Of a stretch of DNA of 21,224 nucleotides, positions 7,146 through 13,104 are shown piece after piece (the stretch's first letter is position 1; every line of letters begins with the position of its first letter). The stretch lies in the IMG/VR virus record IMGVR_UViG_3300031918_000167, positions 1-21,224 of that record. One strand, 5' to 3'. This DNA is from a virus. The notes under the pieces are model-generated. The model was not told the origin of the DNA and made no database searches. It saw only the letters and a list, made by a program, of their open reading frames with translations. Both the position numbers and the translations under genes were made by a program.

Positions 7146-8165
7146 ATGCAACGACACGCAGATTTCCCCCTGCTGGCCCGCCGCTTCGGCATCGAAATGC
7201 CGCTCGCGATGGACTACATGCCATCGGATGCGGCGTTCGCGATGGACGCGCAGCCCGGCCTGATCACCGTCAACAACTCGGGTGTTCCAGGTTTCCTGAC
7301 GAACTACGTTGACCCGTCCGTCATACAGGTCCTCACCTCGCCGATGAAGGCCGCCATGATCATCGGCGAAACCAAAAAAGGCGACTGGACCACGAAAACG
7401 GCCCTGTTCCCTGTCATGGAATCGGCCGGTGAGGTGTCGTCGTACGGCGACTACGCCAACAACGGCGAGATCACCGCCAACGTGAACTGGCCGCAACGCC
7501 AGTCCTACGGCTACCAGACCGTGACGGAATGGGGCGACAAGGAACTCGCCGACATGGGCGCGGGTCGCATCGACTGGGCCAGCGGCTTGACCCGTTCGTC
7601 TGCGCTGATCATGAACAAGTTCCAAAACAAGTCGTATTTCTTCGGCATCGCCGGCTTGCAGAATTATGGCCTGCTCAACGATCCGAATCTGATCACCCCT
7701 GTTGCACCGGCCACGAAAGCGGGCGGCGGCGTGACCTGGGGGCCGCTGGCTACCGGTCTGGAAGTGTACGAAGACATCCGCACCATCGTCACGAACCTGA
7801 TCGCGCAATCGGGCGGTATCATCGAAATGACCGATCCGCTCAAGCTGTGCCTGTCGCCGGGTAAAGCCGTCGCGCTCACGAAGGCCACGCAATTCAACGT
7901 GAACGTGCTCGACCTGCTGGCTAAGAACTTCCCCGGCCTGACCGTGGAAACCGCCGTCGAGTATTCGACCGTCTCGGGCGAACTGGTGCAACTGATCGCG
8001 CCATCCATTGACGGCCAAGAAACGGCGTCGGCGGCGTTCACCGAGAAAATGCGGGCACACGGCGTCGTGCGCGCCCTGTCCTCTTTCGCCGAGAAAAAAT
8101 CGGGCGGCACCTGGGGCGCTATCATCTATCGCCCTGTCGGTATCGCGCAGATGCTCGGCGTCTAA
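7146..8165 (+). CDS. major capsid protein, DUF2184 type
   Basis: HK97-fold shell protein of the DUF2184 family, 339 residues. GGAG at 7134-7137 with an 8-base spacer gives it a strong start. Family features include SGVPGFLTNYVDPSVIQVL, then KKGDWTTKTALFPVMESAGE (the E-loop/N-arm area), SSYGDYANNGEITANVNWPQ, the Tyr-rich RQSYGYQTVTEWGDKELADM, and KSYFFGIAGLQNYGLLNDP. The end GGTWGAIIYRPVGIAQMLGV is the usual closing beta strand. The first 35 residues (with AMD at 21-23 and AMDA at 32-35) precede the conserved fold and may be removed by the protease encoded two genes upstream. The gene is followed by a terminator, consistent with a high-level product. Confidence 0.93.
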   Translation: MQRHADFPLLARRFGIEMPLAMDYMPSDAAFAMDAQPGLITVNNSGVPGFLTNYVDPSVIQVLTSPMKAAMIIGETKKGDWTTKTALFPVMESAGEVSSYGDYANNGEITANVNWPQRQSYGYQTVTEWGDKELADMGAGRIDWASGLTRSSALIMNKFQNKSYFFGIAGLQNYGLLNDPNLITPVAPATKAGGGVTWGPLATGLEVYEDIRTIVTNLIAQSGGIIEMTDPLKLCLSPGKAVALTKATQFNVNVLDLLAKNFPGLTVETAVEYSTVSGELVQLIAPSIDGQETASAAFTEKMRAHGVVRALSSFAEKKSGGTWGAIIYRPVGIAQMLGV

Positions 8166-8186
8166 ACCCTTCGTTCTACCCACCGT

Positions 8187-8213
8187 CCCCGGCCACTGCG
8201 CCGGGGCGTTTTT
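8187..8213 (+). terminator. rho-independent terminator after the major capsid gene
   Basis: Perfect 7-bp stem CCCCGGC/GCCGGGG (8187-8193 and 8200-8206) with a 6-base CACTGC loop, then CG and a run of five T (8209-8213). It sits 21 bases after the capsid stop and 13 bases before the next ATG, leaving no room for a separate promoter between terminator and gene. Confidence 0.85.
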
Positions 8214-8226
8214 AAGAGGCTACACC

Positions 8227-8673
8227 ATGAAATCGAATACCATCCTCATCGGATGCAAACTCCCGAACGGTATCAAGTTCAAAGGCTCGGACGGCGAGTA
8301 CATCCACATCAACGGCATGAACACGAGCCTGATCGTGGGCGCGGGCTTCGGCCTGACGCACGTTGACGCGAACGAGTGGGCGATGTTTGTCGCTACGCAC
8401 ACGGATTTTGCGCCGCTGCTGACCAATGCAATCTTCACCTGCGAAAGCGATAAGGTCGCCGACATCGCATCGATGGGCGACGAACTGGCCGACGAGCGCA
8501 CCGGCTTTGAAGGTCTGGACCCTACGCGCCCCGCTCCGAATCTCAAACCTGAGAACGAGAAGGCCGTCAAGGAAGCCACGCAGGCCAAGCGCACCAGCAA
8601 CGCCAAGACCCCGCAAAGCAAAGCCGACAAGGCCGCCGCGCTGGAACTGGCCGCAACCCTGGGCGATAAGTAA
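8227..8673 (+). CDS. conserved small phage protein of unknown function, 148 aa
   Basis: Start at ATG 8227, chosen over longer in-frame starts because GAGG at 8216-8219 lies 7 bases upstream and the terminator sits just before it. The N-terminal 75 residues look folded: ILIGCKLPNGIKFKGSDGEY with strands, then GLTHVDANEWAMFVATHTDF and a LLTNAIFTCE segment. This layout recurs in small proteins lying after the capsid gene in Mu-like and related phages. The last 50 residues are Lys/Ala/Glu-rich and probably disordered or helical. It overlaps the next gene by one base (TAATG). Role unknown; head completion is only a positional guess. Confidence 0.6.
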   Translation: MKSNTILIGCKLPNGIKFKGSDGEYIHINGMNTSLIVGAGFGLTHVDANEWAMFVATHTDFAPLLTNAIFTCESDKVADIASMGDELADERTGFEGLDPTRPAPNLKPENEKAVKEATQAKRTSNAKTPQSKADKAAALELAATLGDK

Positions 8674-9098
8674 TGTCGAGCGTCGTCGTCTTCGATCCCG
8701 CGTCGTTCGCTGCTGCGTATCCGGCGTTCGCCGCGTACAACAGCGCGAACCCGACCGCGTTGCAGTTCTATTTCGATCAGGCGGCGGCGTTCTTCGTCAA
8801 CAACACGATCACCAGCAACATCCAGAACGTCGACAAGCGGCGTTTGCTGCTGTGGATGGTAACGGCCCACCTCGCGCAGTTGGCGGGCGTGGCGAGCGCT
8901 ACAGGGGCCGCAGACGCCGCAAAACAAGTTGGCCGCATCTCGCAAGCGTCCGAAGGCAGCGTATCGGCGTCGTTCGATGCAGGCCCCGTGACCGGCTCAC
9001 AAGCGTATTGGATGCAAACGCAATACGGCGCTCAATACTGGGCCGCCTCGAATTTCGCTCGACGGTTCCGCTACGTCGCACCGCGCGGGTGCTGCTGA
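8673..9098 (+). CDS. head-tail connector/adaptor, DUF4054 type
   Basis: Adaptor that docks under the portal, of the DUF4054 family (141 aa, normal length). Visible signatures are FDPASFAAAYPAFAAYNSAN, the helical LLLWMVTAHLAQLAG, the strongly conserved VGRISQASEGSVSASFDAG, and the Tyr/Trp-rich YWMQTQYGAQYWAASNFARR end. The gene is translationally coupled on both sides (one-base overlap before, TGATG after). Its order after the capsid gene and before the neck genes matches its family in other contractile phages. Confidence 0.88.
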   Translation: MSSVVVFDPASFAAAYPAFAAYNSANPTALQFYFDQAAAFFVNNTITSNIQNVDKRRLLLWMVTAHLAQLAGVASATGAADAAKQVGRISQASEGSVSASFDAGPVTGSQAYWMQTQYGAQYWAASNFARRFRYVAPRGCC

Positions 9099-9640
9099 TG
9101 GCCGCTTCAATGAGCGGCGGCGGCAACCTCGACGCCTATTTGCGCAAGCTCGCTAAGCAGTTGGAGAAGCCTAAAACGCTGCGCGTCGGCTTCCTCGAAA
9201 CCGCTACCTATCCCGACGCCGATCACACGCAGGTTGCGCAGGTCGCCGCCTGGCTGAATTTCGGCAGCAAGACCGCGCCACCGCGCCCATTCTTCACCGA
9301 TATGGTCGCGTCGAAGTCGCCAGCCTGGGGCGATAAGCTGCTGCGCCTCATCCGCCAGAACGACGGCGATATTACGATGTCGCTCGGGCAGATGGGCGAG
9401 GGTATCAAGGGCCAGCTTGAAAGCGCCTTGATCAATCTGAGCGCCCCTCCATTGAGCGAAATCACGCTCATGTTGCGGCGTATGAAAGCCGACAATCCGC
9501 ACCTCATCGTGACCGGCGCAACGGTCGGCGAGGCAGCGCGCCGCGTGGCTGCTGGCGAATCTCCCGGCGATGTATCGACCAAGGTTGGCGTCGTCACCAA
9601 GCACATGTTGCACAGCATCGGATCGGACATCCAAGAATGA
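9098..9640 (+). CDS. neck/head-tail joining protein (virion morphogenesis, gp10/Mu gpG-like)
   Basis: Start is ATG 9098 (TGATG with the previous stop) or the in-frame ATG 9110; 180 or 176 residues. The motif LRVGFLETATYPDADHTQVA, then AWLNFGSKTAPPRPFFTDMV is the hallmark of head-tail joining or minor tail proteins that set up the neck: a GF-x-E strand, an alanine-rich helix and the FG-(5)-PPRPFF turn. The C-terminal half is helical with a VTGATVGEAARRVAAGE segment. Later genes continue with a 4-base ATGA overlap. The exact family is uncertain, but a neck or tail completion role is well supported by the motif and position. Confidence 0.78.
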   Translation: MAASMSGGGNLDAYLRKLAKQLEKPKTLRVGFLETATYPDADHTQVAQVAAWLNFGSKTAPPRPFFTDMVASKSPAWGDKLLRLIRQNDGDITMSLGQMGEGIKGQLESALINLSAPPLSEITLMLRRMKADNPHLIVTGATVGEAARRVAAGESPGDVSTKVGVVTKHMLHSIGSDIQE

Positions 9641-10032
9641 ACCTGCATGCCACCGTGCGCGGCGTTGTGACCTCGATCAATCCCGACAGCCGCATTTCCA
9701 TCTGGCGCAGCACCGGCTATGAAACGCTGCCCAACCACAAGCAGGTTCCGGCGTTCTCACGCCGCGACAACCAGCCTGTCAACATTCAAGCGTGCACGGG
9801 TAAGGATGTCGAGCGCGCCAATAACCTCGGCTTCCAAGGCGTGTTCCGCACCGTCTACCTGTTCGGCGAGGCTGTCGGTATCGTGCGCCCTGACGCCACG
9901 GGCGGCGACGTGCTCAAGTTCCCGCAGATGCCCGGCGCGAAGTGCCAAGACTGGAAGGTCGTCACCGTCAAGGAACAATGGCGAGACTGGGCCTGCGTGG
10001 TCGTGCAGCTTCAAGATACGGTGGTCGAATGA
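9637..10032 (+). CDS. small neck-region protein, 131 aa
   Basis: Four-base ATGA overlap with the gene before and again with the gene after. The chain looks like a compact beta barrel: ATVRGVVTSINPDSRISIWR, NIQACTGKDVERANNLGFQG, FRTVYLFGEAVGIVRPDATG, then DWKVVTVKEQWRDWACVVVQ. The layout of a reference to the trailing edge (W-x-V-x-x-V-x-E-x-W-x-x-W) is usual in phage neck or head-closure proteins encoded just before the tail terminator. I do not recognise a numbered family with certainty. Function by position: stopper or head-closure component. Confidence 0.62.
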   Translation: MNLHATVRGVVTSINPDSRISIWRSTGYETLPNHKQVPAFSRRDNQPVNIQACTGKDVERANNLGFQGVFRTVYLFGEAVGIVRPDATGGDVLKFPQMPGAKCQDWKVVTVKEQWRDWACVVVQLQDTVVE

Positions 10033-10529
10033 ATACCCCGACACAAGACGACGTGATGACCATCGTGGGCGACTTCATTCTGTCGCTCATCGACTGCGAA
10101 GTCGTGCAGGGACTCGGCAACAAAGTGCCGACGCCGCGCGGTGGATTCATCGCCATCACGGCCACAGGTCAAAAACGCCTGTCCACCAACGTCACCAGCT
10201 ACGATGCAAGCGCCGCACGCGCGGTGATGATGCCCACGCAGTACGCGATTCAAATCGACTGCTATGGCCCCCTGTCAAGCGACTGGGCGACAACGCTTAC
10301 CGCCATGTGGCGCGACCCATACGGCTGCGACGCGCTCGGCCCGACCATGCAACCACTCTACTCCGATGATCCCTCGCAAATGGGGCTGGTCGACGGGGAA
10401 GACGAGTACGAGCAACGCTGGATGATTTCCGCTATATTGCAGTTCAACCCGGTAGTAACCGCACCACAACAGTACGCCGACGCCCTGTACCTGGACGTCG
10501 TGAGCGTCGATGCCACTTTTCCGCCATGA
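10029..10529 (+). CDS. tail terminator/neck protein (gp12-like)
   Basis: Start ATG 10029 in the ATGA overlap; 166 residues. The domain looks like the phage neck terminator fold, which caps the tail tube and meets the head: DDVMTIVGDFILSLIDCEVV, then QGLGNKVPTPRGGFIAITAT, a strand with MMPTQYAIQIDCYGPLSSDW, a helix TTLTAMWRDPYGCDALGP and the late DEYEQRWMISAILQFNPVVT. The order strand-helix-strand and the Q-x-R-W-x-x-x-A-x-x-Q-x-N motif are typical. It lies directly before the sheath gene, the usual position for this component. Confidence 0.78.
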   Translation: MNTPTQDDVMTIVGDFILSLIDCEVVQGLGNKVPTPRGGFIAITATGQKRLSTNVTSYDASAARAVMMPTQYAIQIDCYGPLSSDWATTLTAMWRDPYGCDALGPTMQPLYSDDPSQMGLVDGEDEYEQRWMISAILQFNPVVTAPQQYADALYLDVVSVDATFPP

Positions 10530-10537
10530 GGTTTTAA

Positions 10538-12061
10538 ATGTCCATCCCAGCAAAAACACTGGTTAACGTAGTCCCCGGCGTCATCGCTGCGGGTGGCTCG
10601 GCGCTCGCGCTGTCGGGTCTGTTCCTGACCGCTGATACTTCCGTTCCACTCGGCAGCGTCGCGAATTTCGCCAACGTCGCGGCGGTGATCGCGCAGTTCG
10701 GCGGCTCGTCCGACGAAGCGGCGCAGGCTGCGATTTACTTCGGCGGTTACGACAACTCGACGCAGAAACCCGCCAATGTGCTGTTCGCCCAGTACCCGAC
10801 CGCCGCTGTTTCGGCCTACACGCGCGGCGGCAATATCGCTGCGATGACGCTAACGCAGTTGCAGGCGATTACGGCCGGCGTGATGACAGTCACGATGGAT
10901 GGCGTGCTGAAAACGTCGACCTCGATCAGCTTGTCGGCCGCCACCAGTTTCAGCAACGCGGCAACGATCATCGGCGCAGCCTTCACCAGCGGCCCTGTCG
11001 TCACCTACGACGCCCAACGCGGCGCGTTCAAGATGACGAGCAGCACGACCGGCGCGACTAGCACCATGACGTTTGCAGCCGGCGCAATCGCCACGGCGCT
11101 CAACCTGACCGCCGCAACCGGCGCGGTGTTGTCGCAAGGTTCGATTGCGGCCACGCCTGCGGCAGCGATGAACACCATCATCGCGTCGGCGCTCAACTGG
11201 GCAGGTTTCACGACCATCTTCGAGCCGCTGGTCGCCGACAAGGTGGCTTTCGGCACCTGGGCCACGCAGCAGGGCGACCGCTTCGTGTACGCAGGCTGGG
11301 ACACGGACCCCAACGCCACGGTGCAGGGCAACACGACCGCATTTGGCCCACAAGCCGTCGCCCTGTCGCTGTCGGGCAGCGTGCCGCTGTCGATCGATAC
11401 GGCCTATGCAACGTCCATCGGCGTCACTGCCGTGTCGCTCGCGCGACCGCTGGCCGCTTCCGTGCTCGGTTACATGGCGTCGCTCGATTTCGGCCGCACC
11501 AACGGCCGCGCAACGCTCGCGTACCGCAGCTTCGGCGGCGTGGCGTACGGTGTCGGCGATGCTACCGTGGCGGCCACGCTCAAGGCCAACGGTTACAACT
11601 TCTACGGCGCATACGCCACGTCGTCGCAGCAGTTCATCAACATGCAGGACGGCCACGTCGTCGGCCGTTTCGCCTGGCTCGATTCGTACGCCAACCAAAT
11701 CTGGATGAACGCCAATTTCCAACAAACGTTGATGGCGTTCCTCGCGGCGAACGGCTCGACGCCGTACAGCAATTTCGGATACTCGGCCATCGAATCGGCG
11801 TTGCAAGACCCGATCAACCAGGCTCTCAACTTCGGTGCGATCCGTGCCGGAGTGGCCCTGAGCGCGGCGCAAATCGTCGCGGTGAATGCGTCGGCCGGCA
11901 AGACCATCGATACCGTGCTGTCGTCGCGCGGCTGGTATCTGGACATCAAAGACCCCGGCGCAGCGGCGCGCGCATTGCGCCAAACCCCGCGCATGACGTT
12001 CTACTACTGCGATGGTGGATCGATCCAAGCCATCACGCTCGCATCCTTGCTGGTTCAATAA
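10538..12061 (+). CDS. tail sheath protein, DUF3383 type
   Basis: Contractile sheath subunit of 507 residues, the clear evidence for a myovirus tail. GAGG at 10528-10531 lies 6 bases before the ATG. N-terminus: VVPGVIAAGGSALALSGLFL and then a FANVAAVIAQFGGSSDEAAQ segment. A surface domain (about residues 105-205) contains MTVTMDGVLKTSTSISLSAA and FKMTSSTTGATSTMTFAAGA, a common insertion in this family. The core follows (VSLARPLAASVLGYMASLDF), then FYGAYATSSQQFINMQDGHV. The C-terminal strand that links subunits, RMTFYYCDGGSIQAITLASL, matches the usual family ending. Sheath and tube are adjacent, as expected. Confidence 0.93.
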   Translation: MSIPAKTLVNVVPGVIAAGGSALALSGLFLTADTSVPLGSVANFANVAAVIAQFGGSSDEAAQAAIYFGGYDNSTQKPANVLFAQYPTAAVSAYTRGGNIAAMTLTQLQAITAGVMTVTMDGVLKTSTSISLSAATSFSNAATIIGAAFTSGPVVTYDAQRGAFKMTSSTTGATSTMTFAAGAIATALNLTAATGAVLSQGSIAATPAAAMNTIIASALNWAGFTTIFEPLVADKVAFGTWATQQGDRFVYAGWDTDPNATVQGNTTAFGPQAVALSLSGSVPLSIDTAYATSIGVTAVSLARPLAASVLGYMASLDFGRTNGRATLAYRSFGGVAYGVGDATVAATLKANGYNFYGAYATSSQQFINMQDGHVVGRFAWLDSYANQIWMNANFQQTLMAFLAANGSTPYSNFGYSAIESALQDPINQALNFGAIRAGVALSAAQIVAVNASAGKTIDTVLSSRGWYLDIKDPGAAARALRQTPRMTFYYCDGGSIQAITLASLLVQ

Positions 12062-12076
12062 TCGGAGCATCAAACT

Positions 12077-12508
12077 ATGTCCACTCTTACCACTGCAAAT
12101 AGCGCGGCCACGCTGGTCGTGCGCGGCCTGTTCCCTGTTCCGCAAGCCCTGCAAGGCTACTCGACGGACGACTCGTTCTCGGCCGAGGATGTGAAACCGG
12201 GTGAGGTCCAAATGGGCGTCGACGGCAAACTGTCGGCGGGCTATGTACCTTATCCGACTGAAATTTCGTTCACCTTCCAGGCCGACAGCCGCAGCACGCA
12301 GATGTTCGACATCGTGCTCGGCGCGCAGGTCGCTGCCAAAGAAATGTTCATTTTCGATGGCACGCTGATTCTCCAAGGTACGGGCGAGAAATTCGCCATG
12401 ACCACGGGTTATCTGACCAGCGCGTCGCCGATGTCGAGCAGCAAAAAAATGCTGCAACCCCGCAAGTTCACCATCACGTTTGAAAGCGTGACGAAAGCAC
12501 CGAGCTAA
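12077..12508 (+). CDS. tail tube protein
   Basis: Inner tube subunit, 143 residues, lying between sheath and chaperone as in most contractile tails. GGAG at 12064-12067 is spaced 9 bases from the ATG, among the strongest sites here, fitting an abundant product. Features: ANSAATLVVRGLFPVPQALQ, the EVQMGVDGKLSAGYVPYPTE segment, and ISFTFQADSRSTQMFDIVLG, followed by a beta strand-rich C-terminus ending FTITFESVTKAPS. The pattern MGVDGKLSAGY-x-P fits the DUF3277-type tube family. Confidence 0.88.
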   Translation: MSTLTTANSAATLVVRGLFPVPQALQGYSTDDSFSAEDVKPGEVQMGVDGKLSAGYVPYPTEISFTFQADSRSTQMFDIVLGAQVAAKEMFIFDGTLILQGTGEKFAMTTGYLTSASPMSSSKKMLQPRKFTITFESVTKAPS

Positions 12509-12511
12509 ATC

Positions 12512-12937
12512 ATGGCACGCCTCGAAAAACTCTTTACCGGCGCGACCGGCCGCGACGCGGGGAAGAAATTCCTTATCACCGAAATGGCCCCGCGTCGCGG
12601 CCACGAATGGGCAACGCGCGCAATTCTGGCGATGATGTCGGCCGGCGTCGAAATCCCCGACAGCCTGAGCGAAGGTGGTATGGCGGGCCTGGCCGTGATG
12701 GGCCTGACTGCACTGGGTCGTGCGTCCCCCGTGGTCGTCATGCCGCTGCTCGACGAACTGCTGACGTGCGTGCAAAGCGTGCAGCCCAACGGCACACGGG
12801 CGTGGATCGATGACGACTTCGAGGAAATTTCCACGATTTTCATGTTGCAGAAAGAAGCGTTCCTGCTGCACACCAGCCCTTTTACTTCCGGCGACCTCTC
12901 GACCTCGGACCAGACGGCGGCGGCAACCGGCGCTTAA
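12512..12937 (+). CDS. tail assembly chaperone, short form (G-type)
   Basis: Short 141-residue form of the tail assembly chaperone, encoded between tube and tape measure, where it normally binds tube and tape measure during tail assembly and is absent from the virion. The chain begins MARLEKLFTGATGRDAGKKF, is helical through the middle (ATRAILAMMSAGVEIPDSL, AGLAVMGLTALGRASPVVVM) and contains DDDFEEISTIFMLQKEAFLL. A slippery heptamer at 12877-12883 near the end allows a -1 shift into a longer form; without a shift translation stops at 12937. The start lies three bases after the tube stop, with only a weak ribosome binding site visible. Confidence 0.78.
   Translation: MARLEKLFTGATGRDAGKKFLITEMAPRRGHEWATRAILAMMSAGVEIPDSLSEGGMAGLAVMGLTALGRASPVVVMPLLDELLTCVQSVQPNGTRAWIDDDFEEISTIFMLQKEAFLLHTSPFTSGDLSTSDQTAAATGA
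12877..12883 (+). promoter_or_regulatory. -1 ribosomal frameshift slippery site C CCT TTT
   Basis: The zero-frame codons are CCT (12878-12880) and TTT (12881-12883), preceded by C at 12877. This is an X XXY YYZ heptamer in exactly the right phase: both tRNAs can re-pair with CCC and TTT after slipping back one base. The next codon in the new frame is TAC at 12883, which opens a frame that stays open to 13104. Confidence 0.72.
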
Positions 12938-13104
12938 TCGGCTACCAGAACGTGCCGGGAATATTCGGCACGGTCGTTTCTCGCGGGTTCGCCACAATGC
13001 ACGAACTGGATACCGTGTACGGCCTCCAAGACGTTTACGACATGCTCGAAATTATCGCTGTCGATTCGTACAACCAACGCATCATCAATAAAGCGAGCGC
13101 TTAA
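12883..13104 (+). CDS. tail assembly chaperone frameshift extension (T part of GT form)
   Basis: A 73-codon frame with no good start of its own at its beginning; it fills the otherwise empty 167 bases between the short chaperone stop and the tape measure ATG. Read from the slip at 12877-12883 it continues YFRRPLDLGPDGGGNRRLIG and then YQNVPGIFGTVVSRGFATMH, ending ELDTVYGLQDVYDMLEIIAV and DSYNQRIINKASA. The D-x-Y-x-M-L-E-I-I-A-V-D-x-Y-N pattern is what the T part of lambda-like G/GT chaperones shows. With the 124 zero-frame codons before the slip the long form would be 197 residues. The TAA at 13102-13104 abuts the tape measure ATG. An internal ATG at 12997 exists but has no ribosome binding site. 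Confidence 0.75.
   Translation, partial: YFRRPLDLGPDGGGNRRLIGYQNVPGIFGTVVSRGFATMHELDTVYGLQDVYDMLEIIAVDSYNQRIINKASA

Noticed and set aside
6291-8183. 630-codon open frame on the - strand across scaffold, cement and capsid genes
   Set aside because: It lies wholly opposite well-supported genes, has a low-complexity Arg/Gly/His-rich translation and no known motif; such long antisense frames follow from the GC-rich third positions of the real genes.
8008-8226. Upstream extension of the 148-aa gene from 8008
   Set aside because: It would run through the end of the capsid gene and the terminator; the GAGG-preceded ATG 8227 is better.
8426-9640. Longer 404-codon version of the neck protein starting at 8426
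   Set aside because: The first 224 codons read out of frame through the 148-aa and DUF4054 genes and are Arg/Pro-rich; the recognisable protein begins at 9098.
12951-12972. Rho-independent terminator before the tape measure gene
   Set aside because: The stem is followed by GTCGTTTC, not a T run, and it lies inside the coding extension.
10850-12997. 715-codon open frame on the - strand opposite sheath, tube and chaperone
   Set aside because: Same shadow effect; Arg/His-rich translation, and it overlaps three recognised tail genes.
12997-13104. Independent 35-residue gene starting at ATG 12997
   Set aside because: No ribosome binding site, and the frame is coding-like well before this ATG; better explained as the end of the frameshifted chaperone.
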